DNA from: CAXBDP01 sp964598395
GTDB taxonomy: Bacteria; Bacteroidota; Bacteroidia; Cytophagales; Cyclobacteriaceae
Reading direction: 5' to 3'
DNA: 60,516 bases
Assembly: GCA_964598395.1 (NCBI GenBank)
Contig: CAZRBW010000011.1
Location: 1 to 60,516, forward strand
Shown here: positions 42,968-51,413 of the stretch, one piece after another
Layout of the letters: every line of letters starts with the position of its first letter
Position numbering within the stretch: position 1 is the first letter of the stretch
Position numbers and translations under genes: made by a program
The notes under the pieces: model-generated
What the model saw: only the letters and a program-made list of their open reading frames with translations
What the model was told of the DNA's origin: nothing
Databases searched by the model: none

Positions 42968-43969
42968 ATGCCAATATCTCGCAAGCCTAAGCGCTTTCCA
43001 CCCGGCTACTATATTGAAGGTATTTTAAACCACGATAGAGTAGTTTTAAGTCAGTCGATTACTCTGGCTGAGAGTCATTTGCCTTCAGATCAAGAGTTGT
43101 CTTCGTTGGTTTTGGATAAACTCATACCTCATAGTGGCAATTCCATCAGGGTAGGGATTACGGGAGTGCCAGGTGTGGGCAAAAGCACTTTTATAGAAGC
43201 GCTAGGCACCAAACTAACGGAGGAAGGCAAACGATTAGCAGTATTAGCAATCGACCCGAGCAGTCAGCGATCGGGTGGCAGTATTCTTGGCGACAAAACT
43301 CGAATGGTAGCCTTGGCACATAATCCAAGTGCTTATATCAGACCCTCAGCCGCGGGTAGGGCTTTGGGTGGTGTGGGTTTCAAAACACGAGAAGCGATCA
43401 TTTTTTGTGAAGCAGCAGGTTTCGATGTGATTTTTGTCGAGACAGTAGGCGTAGGGCAATCCGAAACAATGGTGCATGGAATGGTAGATTTTTTCTTACT
43501 GCTAATGCTTGCTGGTGCTGGAGATGAATTGCAAGGAATCAAGAAAGGGATCATGGAAATGGCCGATACCATAGTGATAAATAAGGCAGATGGCGATAAT
43601 GCGAAAAAGGCCAAAAAAGCCAAAGTAGAATATCAGAATGCGCTGCACTTATTTCCTCCCGCCGAAAATGGTTGGTACCCGAAAGTGCTTACATGCTCAT
43701 CTTTACAGAAAAATGGAATAGATGAAGTATGGAAATTAATTGAAAGCTATAAATCGGAAATGACGCAAAACGGATTCTTCATTAAAAACAGGCAAGATCA
43801 GAATGTTAATTGGATGTTCGATGCCGTGAAATTCCATTTAGAGCAGCGATTTTACAGTTATGAATCTATACAAAAAGCCGCAACGGAACTAAAGCGGGAG
43901 GTTGAAGCTGGGGTGAAAGCTCCAACTCGAGCTGCCTTAGAATTATTGCGGCTTTACGATAATAAATGA
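42968..43969 (+). CDS. meaB: Methylmalonyl-CoA mutase-associated GTPase MeaB
   Basis: A 333-residue G3E GTPase that loads and protects the B12 cofactor of methylmalonyl-CoA mutase. It has Walker A GVPGVGKST, the DPSSQRSGGSILGDKTRM block, ETVGVGQSE and the NKADGDN specificity motif, with a C-terminal dimerisation arm. The mutase genes are not in the window. ATG at 42968 fits the family N terminus. Two GCGGGAGG octamers (one on each strand) lie inside. Confidence 0.96.
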   Translation: MPISRKPKRFPPGYYIEGILNHDRVVLSQSITLAESHLPSDQELSSLVLDKLIPHSGNSIRVGITGVPGVGKSTFIEALGTKLTEEGKRLAVLAIDPSSQRSGGSILGDKTRMVALAHNPSAYIRPSAAGRALGGVGFKTREAIIFCEAAGFDVIFVETVGVGQSETMVHGMVDFFLLLMLAGAGDELQGIKKGIMEMADTIVINKADGDNAKKAKKAKVEYQNALHLFPPAENGWYPKVLTCSSLQKNGIDEVWKLIESYKSEMTQNGFFIKNRQDQNVNWMFDAVKFHLEQRFYSYESIQKAATELKREVEAGVKAPTRAALELLRLYDNK

Positions 43970-43979
43970 TTATCCTGAG

Positions 43980-44678
43980 TTAAATCTTGGTAATCGAAGA
44001 TGCTCCGCTGGTTTTTAATTGGCCCATTGTAGCTCCTCCTTTGTAGTTCACTTTTGAACTACCGCTCGAGTTTACATCTATTCTATCAGCTACCGTTACA
44101 TCTACCTTGCTGGCACCTGATAAATCTAATGAGGCAGTTTTGGCAGGAAGATCGAATGCTGAGAATTTACTGGCACCACTCAAGTCAAGCTTCAAATTGT
44201 TGCAATTTCCGGTCAATGTAGTTTTGCTTGCGCCAGATCCATTAAATGCTAAATCGGCTACAGATAGATTTAAATCTAATTTGCTAGCACCAGAAAGATT
44301 AATCTTCATGTCATTTCCTTTTATTGGTGTAGTAGCAGATACTTTACTAGCACCGCTAAAGTTTAGCTTATCTACCTGCGCGAATGTGATATATACAGAC
44401 ATTTTCCTTTTGGTATTAATTTTACCATTGGTTTTTACATATAGTGTATTGTTTCTCACTTCTACATCTATTTTTTCGTGAAGCTTGTCTTCTACATCCA
44501 CTACAACTTTGTGATCGTTGCCTTGGGTGAGAATTACTTCAAATGCACTTCCTACATCAATTCCTGTAAATGAGCCTACAGGTCGATCTTGAGAAGTTGT
44601 TTGGCCATTGGCGACAAAAGCAATGGAAATTAACGCGTAAAAGAAAATGAAAAATTGGGAGCTAAATGTAGTTTTCAT
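43980..44678 (-). CDS. GIN-domain (DUF2807) adhesin-like protein
   Basis: About 232 residues from the ATG at 44678, with a signal peptide ending near ANGQ. The rest is a DUF2807 GIN domain: FTGIDVGSAFEVILTQGND, then about six repeats of roughly 20 residues with G(A/S)SK (FSGASK, LSGASK, GSGASK, LSGASK, LSGASK, SSGSSK), expected to form a right-handed beta-helix. Often described as putative auto-transporter adhesin. It is a single gene convergent with meaB, ten bases apart. Confidence 0.9.
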   Translation of the reverse strand: MKTTFSSQFFIFFYALISIAFVANGQTTSQDRPVGSFTGIDVGSAFEVILTQGNDHKVVVDVEDKLHEKIDVEVRNNTLYVKTNGKINTKRKMSVYITFAQVDKLNFSGASKVSATTPIKGNDMKINLSGASKLDLNLSVADLAFNGSGASKTTLTGNCNNLKLDLSGASKFSAFDLPAKTASLDLSGASKVDVTVADRIDVNSSGSSKVNYKGGATMGQLKTSGASSITKI

Positions 44679-44812
44679 GATATTGATGTTTTTTGGTGTT
44701 AAGATGCACAGCCTACCCAAAAGGTTGCAGCAAGCTTAAGAAAATTTTAAAATTCTTTTAAAATGATTTTAAGACTTATCTTTAGTTGAAAACGAATCTT
44801 AAAATCATCTTT

Positions 44813-45343
44813 ATGAAAAACGTCAGTCTTACCCTAATTCTTATTTTAGCTATTGTAACTAATGTCTTTTCGCAACAGCAGGACTTCATTGAAAATATGC
44901 GTGCTTATTGCGGAAAATCATTCGCAGGAGTCCCAGTATTCCCAATTGAGGATAATCCGATGGGTAATGAGCGATTAATAGTGATATTCGAGTCTTGCAA
45001 TGATACAGAAATGAGAATGCCTTTCCATGTGGGTGCAGATAAAAGTCGCACGTGGATACTTACTCAAACTCCGGATGGTTTACTTTTTAAACATGACCAT
45101 CGCCACGAAGATGGCACACCCGACGAGGTGACTAATTACGGTGGTTTTGCCAATTCAGCTGGAAGCTCACTCATACAATATTTCCCAGCAGACCAATTCA
45201 CTAAAGAACTGATACCCTACGCAGCAGGCAATGAATGGTCTTTTGAAATAGATAAGGAAAATAAGGAATTACACTACGTACTGAAACGGGATGGAAACCT
45301 TAGGTTTAAGGCTACTTTCGATTTGAGTAAGGAGGTGATTTAG
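44813..45343 (+). CDS. Hypothetical secreted protein
   Basis: About 176 residues from the ATG at 44813, with a signal peptide ending near NVFSQ. The mature part has two Cys (MRAYCGKSF, IFESCND), the segment FKHDHRHEDGTPDE with three His, and a beta-rich C-terminal end. I do not recognise the family. An upstream TTG would add nine unlikely residues. It is divergent from the GIN gene. The sequence around it has no GCGGGAGG octamer. Confidence 0.7.
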   Translation: MKNVSLTLILILAIVTNVFSQQQDFIENMRAYCGKSFAGVPVFPIEDNPMGNERLIVIFESCNDTEMRMPFHVGADKSRTWILTQTPDGLLFKHDHRHEDGTPDEVTNYGGFANSAGSSLIQYFPADQFTKELIPYAAGNEWSFEIDKENKELHYVLKRDGNLRFKATFDLSKEVI

Positions 45344-45654
45344 GATTCTATACTTTACTCCGTGTCTTAAATAATTGGTATTCTCTAACGGAGCTACGGA
45401 TAAAATCGACCTTTCTAATTCTTATTTTAATCATATTATAAAAATTTTATAATTTACGCTAAATTGATTATAATCATTGATTTAGGCGTATTTCAAACTT
45501 TTATACCTATATGTATAATCTGATTTTATTTATTTAAAGACTACTTTGCTATTTCAGATTAAACTTTTTTAACTTTTTATTTGCATATTATTTGATTATT
45601 TGATTATTTGATTAATTGCTTTCGTATTTTATTTTACACCTAAATTTTATTAAG
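45344..45654. other. 311-base AT-rich intergenic region
   Basis: Between two orphan plus-strand genes. It is very AT-rich and has no credible open frame on either strand. It contains the tandem TTTGATTA repeat listed separately, close to the next start codon. I see no RNA gene or clear consensus promoter in it. Confidence 0.6.
45591..45614 (+). repeat. Three tandem copies of TTTGATTA
   Basis: Direct eight-base repeat, three perfect copies without spacers, 41 bases before the ATG of the small Cys-rich peptide gene. Copy number could change by slippage and so alter promoter spacing. Confidence 0.8.
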
Positions 45655-45870
45655 ATGAAAAAACGATTAAAATGTTTTGTGGTGGCTCTTACCTTAATAA
45701 TTACTTCCACCTTCTTTGCTCCAAAAAGCAGCTCGGCTTTCATTTGTCAAGTAGTGTCCGATAAGCCCAGCTTGGGGTATTGTGTTAAGAACGAATATGG
45801 CTTTGATGTTTGCCAATGGGAAGAACAGCTTTTAGCTAATAGGTGCTACAAACCTGTAATTATTGAATAA
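45655..45870 (+). CDS. Small secreted four-cysteine peptide
   Basis: About 71 residues from the ATG at 45655: a clear signal peptide (KKRLKCFVVALTLIITSTFF, cleaved near SSSA) and a mature part of about 42 residues with four Cys (FICQ, GYCV, DVCQ, NRCY), able to form two disulfide bridges. I do not recognise the sequence. In size, secretion and neighbour it recalls the NVEALA-type peptides that sit beside propeller lipoproteins in Bacteroides, but the motif is not present. It is separated by a perfect hairpin from the DUF4221 lipoprotein gene. Confidence 0.75.
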   Translation: MKKRLKCFVVALTLIITSTFFAPKSSSAFICQVVSDKPSLGYCVKNEYGFDVCQWEEQLLANRCYKPVIIE

Positions 45871-45882
45871 TTTTATTCTATA

Positions 45883-45914
45883 ATCTATTGCGTATTTTTA
45901 AATACGCAATAGAT
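45883..45914 (+). terminator. Perfect 15-base-pair hairpin between peptide and propeller genes
   Basis: ATCTATTGCGTATTT and AAATACGCAATAGAT with only two bases between them. It starts 12 bases past the peptide stop and ends 17 bases before the next ATG. The tail has few T, so it may be a processing or attenuation hairpin that lowers expression of the second gene. Confidence 0.85.
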
Positions 45915-45931
45915 ATTTTAAATTCTCATTT

Positions 45932-47086
45932 ATGAATAATTTCATTAATTCAATTTTTCTGTTTTTAAGTTTAATTTCGTGTTCTACTAAAACAGAAACA
46001 AGTGCCACTGAGGTAAAGGGACTTGAATTAAATTTTAAAGAAACTATCCGAATTTCTGTTGATAAAGAAACAGACCTAGGATCTTGTTTGATAAATCTAT
46101 CTCATGATTTAGAAAGTGGGAAGGATTTCCTTTCTATTTTCAATCCGCAAAATTTAGTTTATACTGAGTATGATTTTAAAGAAAATCAGATAGTCAAAAA
46201 TTTTTTGATTGAAGAGTCATCAAAACTTGGAAATTATAGTGGTTTACGAATGAAAAGATTAAGTTATGATTCAATATTATTTTTCAATAATGAATCATCA
46301 ATGGTTACTTTAATAAATTCAGAAGGGAAGACTATTCTGCAGGAAAAACTCCCGAATGAAAATTACGGGATACAATATTTAAATTATAATTGGAGCTTAT
46401 TTGAATTTCACCAAAATAGGCTATACTTAAATGCTCGTAGAATTGATGATTATTTTGCTGGCAATCAGTCATTTTCGGTTATTTCCTATGATGTAGGAAA
46501 TAAACAGATTGATCCAGTAAATATTATACCAAAGGTGTTGAATGAAAAGTATTTTGGGCTAGAGTCAATGATACTGTCTTATTCGAGTGCTTATAATGTC
46601 AATGATAATATATTTTATCACAGTTTCGGGGTTACACCTTACGTGATAGAGCAGGGAGGTAATAATAGGGAACTACCAATAATCAGTTTTAGTCACAAAG
46701 ATCCTATAGCAATAGGAGATTTGAATAAAGAGGAATTACTTCAGAAATTTTCTTATAATCAGGTTTATGAGATGACCTTAAAAAATCCACGTTACCCAGC
46801 AATCAGGTTTGATGCAATAAATAAGTTCCTATTAAGGGATTTTCTAAGGCCAAGTTCAGATGATGAAATTTTGAATAATAGTTTAGCAAACCCTTCGATT
46901 ATTATTGCAAATCTTGATGGAGTTGTATTGGGACAATTTTCTCTTGACCGAAATAGTTATATACCAGGAACCATCTTTTTCGTTGAAAATGGACTTGTGT
47001 TGGTAAATCAGAAAGCCTATGATGAGGATTCAGATGATTATTTTCATTTTGATTTATTTGAATATGTTTCAACTAAAGGCGTTTAA
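45932..47086 (+). CDS. DUF4221 lipoprotein (six-bladed propeller-like)
   Basis: A 384-residue lipoprotein (lipobox SLISCS) of probable beta-propeller fold: repeated segments of about 50 residues such as FLSIFNPQNLVYTEYDF, SMVTLINSEGKTILQEKL and IIIANLDGVVLGQFSL. This pattern matches DUF4221, related to BF3164-like lipoproteins. The function is unknown. It follows the four-cysteine peptide after the hairpin and is likely co-regulated with it. The region is AT-richer than the flanks. Confidence 0.75.
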   Translation: MNNFINSIFLFLSLISCSTKTETSATEVKGLELNFKETIRISVDKETDLGSCLINLSHDLESGKDFLSIFNPQNLVYTEYDFKENQIVKNFLIEESSKLGNYSGLRMKRLSYDSILFFNNESSMVTLINSEGKTILQEKLPNENYGIQYLNYNWSLFEFHQNRLYLNARRIDDYFAGNQSFSVISYDVGNKQIDPVNIIPKVLNEKYFGLESMILSYSSAYNVNDNIFYHSFGVTPYVIEQGGNNRELPIISFSHKDPIAIGDLNKEELLQKFSYNQVYEMTLKNPRYPAIRFDAINKFLLRDFLRPSSDDEILNNSLANPSIIIANLDGVVLGQFSLDRNSYIPGTIFFVENGLVLVNQKAYDEDSDDYFHFDLFEYVSTKGV

Positions 47087-47201
47087 TATTTTTTTAGCCA
47101 ATTAGCGATCTTTCCATAGCTAATTATTTTAATTGAACCTAAGGATCATTATTATTGAAAAAGGTAAGTGCATCTCTAAAAAAAATGCCCTCCATCTTTT
47201 T

Positions 47202-48200
47202 TTATTTTCTGGCAGCGGTTTCCAGTGATAAATCCTTAATAGAATTCTGGTAGGTTTTAGCAGGTTTATTTACTTCCTTTTCTTTTTCAAGCGCCATGGC
47301 AGCTTTTCGTTTTTTAGCTTGATCTATTTTGATTGGGCTGCCGAAAATGGCGTAAAGCTTTTCGCCAAAAGTGTCGGCTGCTTTTACATCTTTCCAAATT
47401 TCCTTGTACTCGTGGAAATTGATATGCAAGGGATTGGCTTTGTGTTCGATATTAGTGGTAAGGCCGTAGGCTACTTTTTCTCCTTCAGGCTCATACGTGC
47501 CAAATATCCTATCCCAAATAATAAATGTTGCACCAAAATTTCTGTCGATGTACTGCTCTTGTGAGCCATGGTGTACTCGATGATTACTTGGCGTTGCAAA
47601 GATGTATTCAATGGCTGGATGAAGCTTACGGATATATTCGGTATGTACCCAAAACTGGAATAGCACAGCGATTTGGTTCGTTACAAAAATGATGATTGGG
47701 TGAAACCCAATAAGCATGGCAGGTATAAAGAAGACCAACTTAATATGCTGAACCCAACTTAATCTGAACGATACTGTCAAATTATATTTCTCACCTGAGT
47801 GATGCACTATATGTGTAGCCCACCAGAAACGCTGACTATGCGAAACTCTATGTGCCCAATAGCTACAAAAATCCCAAAATATATAAGCAGGAATAAACGT
47901 CCACCAATTAAGGTGCATTCTCCAAGGCACTAGGTTGTAAATAACTACTACTACTAGCAATAGCGCTGCTTTGATAAGAAAACTTATAAGAACATTTCCC
48001 AATCCAACTAAAACCGAACCTAGCGTTTCTTTTGATTCGTAGAAGTCATGATTTTGCTTTTTGGAGATATAATATTCAAGAATTGCAAAAAAGAACATCA
48101 CAGGAGCAGCCCACACAATAATTTCTGGGGCGCTTTTTTCTATAAATCCTAAATCATCAAGAGATATTGGAGGGGCACCAAAAAGAGAAGATAAATCCAT
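47202..48200 (-). CDS. Sterol desaturase / fatty acid hydroxylase family protein
   Basis: About 332 residues from the ATG at 48200 (an earlier in-frame codon adds ten unlikely residues). Four or more membrane segments and the diiron histidine boxes: HRVSH, HIVHHS and NHRVHHG. These proteins hydroxylate or desaturate lipids such as fatty acids, sphingolipids or carotenoids; the substrate is not clear here. The C-terminal tail is charged. It is a single gene, upstream of which the cyclase gene lies on the same strand. Confidence 0.93.
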   Translation of the reverse strand: MDLSSLFGAPPISLDDLGFIEKSAPEIIVWAAPVMFFFAILEYYISKKQNHDFYESKETLGSVLVGLGNVLISFLIKAALLLVVVVIYNLVPWRMHLNWWTFIPAYIFWDFCSYWAHRVSHSQRFWWATHIVHHSGEKYNLTVSFRLSWVQHIKLVFFIPAMLIGFHPIIIFVTNQIAVLFQFWVHTEYIRKLHPAIEYIFATPSNHRVHHGSQEQYIDRNFGATFIIWDRIFGTYEPEGEKVAYGLTTNIEHKANPLHINFHEYKEIWKDVKAADTFGEKLYAIFGSPIKIDQAKKRKAAMALEKEKEVNKPAKTYQNSIKDLSLETAARK

Positions 48201-48306
48201 ATATAAAATAAATATTGTAGAATAAAACAAATCCCAATATAGGGATTAATAAGCTAAGGAGGCAATAAAAAAATATATAATTGGAATGAGAGTTTAGATT
48301 TTACAT

Positions 48307-48912
48307 CTACTGGTTTAGGGCGAAAACTCTGCAAGGCGCACCATCTGCATTATCTATCTTGAGTGGTGCTATTATTACTTCAAAACGCTCCTTCTTTAAC
48401 GTTTCTAAGCCAACTAAGTTCTCAACAATCAATATATCGTTCCGAAAGAACAACTTATGTTCATTATAAGGAGCACCATCTGGAGTAAATGAGTCCAAGC
48501 CTACAATCCTAACTTTCTTGTCTACCAGCAATTGCGCGGTTTCTGGACTGATTACCGGATTGCCTACAAAATAATCTCCATAGATATTTTTTATGTGTCC
48601 TGTATGGAAGAAAACAAAATCACCCTCCCGCACTTCCTCCAAGTTATGCCGAATGATGGATTGGCCTCTCACATCTATTACAATGGCTTCACCTATAAAT
48701 GTTTCTGGCGGAAAATCAGTTAGTTTTTTCCCATCTTCTAGCATATGAAATGGCGCATCTATATGTGTGGCAAAGTGCGTCCCAAACGAATATCGGAGTG
48801 CATTCCAGCCTTGATTGGCAATAGTTGCAGCGGGTTCTATACTTGGAAGTTTATCTCCAGGGAAAACAGGAAGTTTATCTGTAATGCTTAATGTTAGGTC
48901 AATTACTGCCAT
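48307..48912 (-). CDS. Cyclase family protein (kynurenine formamidase-like)
   Basis: A 201-residue metal-dependent hydrolase of the cyclase family. The motif HFATHIDAPFHM and HTGH in FFHTGHIKN supply zinc ligands. It resembles KynB and related hydrolases. No tryptophan-degradation genes are next to it, so the substrate is open. It is followed by the sterol-desaturase-family gene on the same strand. Confidence 0.9.
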   Translation of the reverse strand: MAVIDLTLSITDKLPVFPGDKLPSIEPAATIANQGWNALRYSFGTHFATHIDAPFHMLEDGKKLTDFPPETFIGEAIVIDVRGQSIIRHNLEEVREGDFVFFHTGHIKNIYGDYFVGNPVISPETAQLLVDKKVRIVGLDSFTPDGAPYNEHKLFFRNDILIVENLVGLETLKKERFEVIIAPLKIDNADGAPCRVFALNQ

Positions 48913-49103
48913 TTTAATTTCAGATTGGTTAAAGATTCAGATGCAATTTGTAGCCTTATTCGAGATTTATCAAAAGGCTTTTTGAAGCTTTACTCAATTA
49001 TTTTATTGATGGTAAATTCAAAACAATTTTTCAAACGAGCCTTTATGTATAAATTACCCAGCTTTTAAAAAATCAATAGAATAATTTCTTCGTTATTGTC
49101 TTA

Positions 49104-50147
49104 ATGACCCCTTTTCAAAGGCCTATATTTTACTTTTCATTAATTGTGTTTTTGCAGCTTTTTGCAAATACCCAAACCTATGGACAAGACCCTCAATTCT
49201 CGCAATTTTATGCTTCGCAGCTATACTTAAATCCAGCTTTTGCGGGAGGGGGAGAAGAAGGTCGTATGGGAATCAACTATCGCAACCAATGGCCGTCATT
49301 GCCAGCATCATTTGTGACTTACACAGCTTGGGCAGATTTTGCCTTGCCCGAATATAATAGTGGTCTTGGTGTATTAATAATGACCGACCAAGAAGGACAA
49401 GCTGGCCTGCGATCTACAACGGCGGCGCTCAGTTACGCTTATCAATTGCAGTTGAGCAAAACCCTTACTTTCAGACCCGGCGTCTCTGTTGGCTATATGC
49501 GCAGGAATGTGGATTTTAGCCAATTAGTCTTTGCCAGCCAGTTGGATCCTACGGGCGGCTTCGATCCCAACTTACCAAATCTTACAAATAGTGGCCTGAA
49601 TACCAATCTAATGTCAATTGATTTGGGAGGACTTTTTTATACAGAAACAGCTTGGTTGGGAGCATCATTTGCTCATGTAAACCAACCAAACGAAAGTCTC
49701 ACTGGTGAGATTTCCACCTTACCTATGCGCACTTCCATACATGGTGGCTGGAAAATACCTTTAGCCTCAGGACCAAGAAAATATGAGCTTGCTTATACAT
49801 TCAAAGAAAGAGCAGTAGTGCCTGTATTTCAGTACAGATCCCAAGCTAACTTTCAGCAATTGGATATTGGGTCCTATTTATATTTGGAGCCTTTGGTCGT
49901 AGGTCTTTGGTACAGAGGTTTGCCCATTAGCATGCTCAATACCTTGCCATATAATGAATCCTTAATTATGCTAGTCGGTCTCAGTTATGATAATCTGTCT
50001 GTTGGGTATAGCTATGATTTCACGGTTTCTCGTTTTGGCGCAAGTTCAGGTGGTGCGCATGAATTGTCAATCACCTATTTGTTTCCAATAAGTGACGAAA
50101 GAAGGCCAGTAGTAAATAAAAGACCCATACCGCTTCCAAAATTTTAA
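49104..50147 (+). CDS. PorP/SprF family type IX secretion membrane protein
   Basis: A 347-residue outer-membrane protein with signal peptide (ending TQTYGQ) and the family start QDPQFSQFYASQLYLNPAFA, then a barrel of alternating aromatic strands. PorP/SprF proteins anchor or export type IX secretion/gliding adhesins. Only the PorP-like gene is here; the genes it usually serves (large SprB-like adhesins or chitinase-like cargo) are not in the window. It precedes the M48 protease by three bases. Confidence 0.94.
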   Translation: MTPFQRPIFYFSLIVFLQLFANTQTYGQDPQFSQFYASQLYLNPAFAGGGEEGRMGINYRNQWPSLPASFVTYTAWADFALPEYNSGLGVLIMTDQEGQAGLRSTTAALSYAYQLQLSKTLTFRPGVSVGYMRRNVDFSQLVFASQLDPTGGFDPNLPNLTNSGLNTNLMSIDLGGLFYTETAWLGASFAHVNQPNESLTGEISTLPMRTSIHGGWKIPLASGPRKYELAYTFKERAVVPVFQYRSQANFQQLDIGSYLYLEPLVVGLWYRGLPISMLNTLPYNESLIMLVGLSYDNLSVGYSYDFTVSRFGASSGGAHELSITYLFPISDERRPVVNKRPIPLPKF

Positions 50148-50150
50148 GTT

Positions 50151-51413
50151 ATGAGTAGCACAATTATTTTAGCTATCATATTAATAATCACGATTGCACA
50201 CTTCCTTTTTGATAGGTGGTTGGCATGGTTGAATCTAAAGCGTTTCTCACCAGAGCTCCCAAAAGAAGCGGGAGGAATATATGATGAAGAGAAATATGCC
50301 AAGGCTATGGAATATCAGAAAGTTCGTAGTCGTTTCTCCTTGATTAGCTCAAGCATCAGTGCTGCATTTACTATTGCTTTATTGTCTTTTGGCCTTTTTG
50401 GCGATTTAGATGTTTATCTACGGCAATGGATTGAAAACCCTTTTTGGCAACCCTTTTTATTCTTTGGTGTGCTCGCGGTGGTCTCCGATATCTTCGGTTT
50501 GCCTTTTCAGCTGTATAGCACTTTTGTGATCGAAGAGCGTTTCGGTTTCAACAAAACGACCATCAAGGTTTTTGTTGCAGATAAACTCAAAGGCTACCTG
50601 CTTGGCGCAATTCTCGGTGGAGGCTTGCTATTTTGCTTTTTGTATATCATCGAGAAGCTAGGGTCAGATTTCTGGTGGATATTTCTCTTAGTCATCATGG
50701 CGTTTTCACTGCTAATGAATCTATTCTATGCATCATGGATATTGCCAATTTTCAATAAACTCAAACCGCTTGCAGATGGCGAACTGAGAAATGAGATAGC
50801 CGAATTCGCTAGGAAGGTAGATTTCCCTCTCACCAAAATTATGGTAATCGATGGTTCCAAAAGATCTTCCCGTGCCAATGCATTTTTCTCTGGTATGGGC
50901 CGCAAAAAGCAAATCGTACTGTATGACACGTTGATTGAACAACACGACACTGACGAGCTAGTAGCAGTATTAGCGCATGAAGTTGGGCATTATAAATTGA
51001 AGCATATTCCCAAAAGTATGGCTCTGTCATTCTTCACTACGGGCCTTATGCTTTTTGTGCTATCACTTTTATTGTTTGAGCCTAAACTATCGTTTGCATT
51101 GGGCGGCGATCAATGGGCTATTCACTTGAATTTGCTTGCTTTTGGAATTCTGTACAGTCCAATTTCTTTTTTGATTGGCCTATTTGGTAATTTGCTTAGT
51201 CGGAAAAATGAGTTTGAAGCTGATAGTTTTGCAGCCAAATATTATGCAGCAACGCCATTGCAAAATGCATTGAAAAAGTTGTCTGTGGAGAATTTAGCTC
51301 ATTTGACGCCGCATCCTTTGCATGTGTTTTTCAATTATTCGCATCCACCGTTATTAAAACGACTTGCCAATTTGGAAAGGGAAAAAGCTATAATTGAAGA
51401 TGACATTACCTAA
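50151..51413 (+). CDS. M48 family metallopeptidase (Ste24/CAAX-protease-like)
   Basis: A 420-residue polytopic membrane protease with HEVGH in LAHEVGHYKLKH and the downstream Glu in NEFEADSFAAKYY. Several membrane segments, a Ste24-like layout with an N-terminal PF16491-type region. It may process membrane or envelope proteins. It starts three bases after PorP. The end overlaps the convergent BamA-like gene by eight bases. Confidence 0.93.
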   Translation: MSSTIILAIILIITIAHFLFDRWLAWLNLKRFSPELPKEAGGIYDEEKYAKAMEYQKVRSRFSLISSSISAAFTIALLSFGLFGDLDVYLRQWIENPFWQPFLFFGVLAVVSDIFGLPFQLYSTFVIEERFGFNKTTIKVFVADKLKGYLLGAILGGGLLFCFLYIIEKLGSDFWWIFLLVIMAFSLLMNLFYASWILPIFNKLKPLADGELRNEIAEFARKVDFPLTKIMVIDGSKRSSRANAFFSGMGRKKQIVLYDTLIEQHDTDELVAVLAHEVGHYKLKHIPKSMALSFFTTGLMLFVLSLLLFEPKLSFALGGDQWAIHLNLLAFGILYSPISFLIGLFGNLLSRKNEFEADSFAAKYYAATPLQNALKKLSVENLAHLTPHPLHVFFNYSHPPLLKRLANLEREKAIIEDDIT

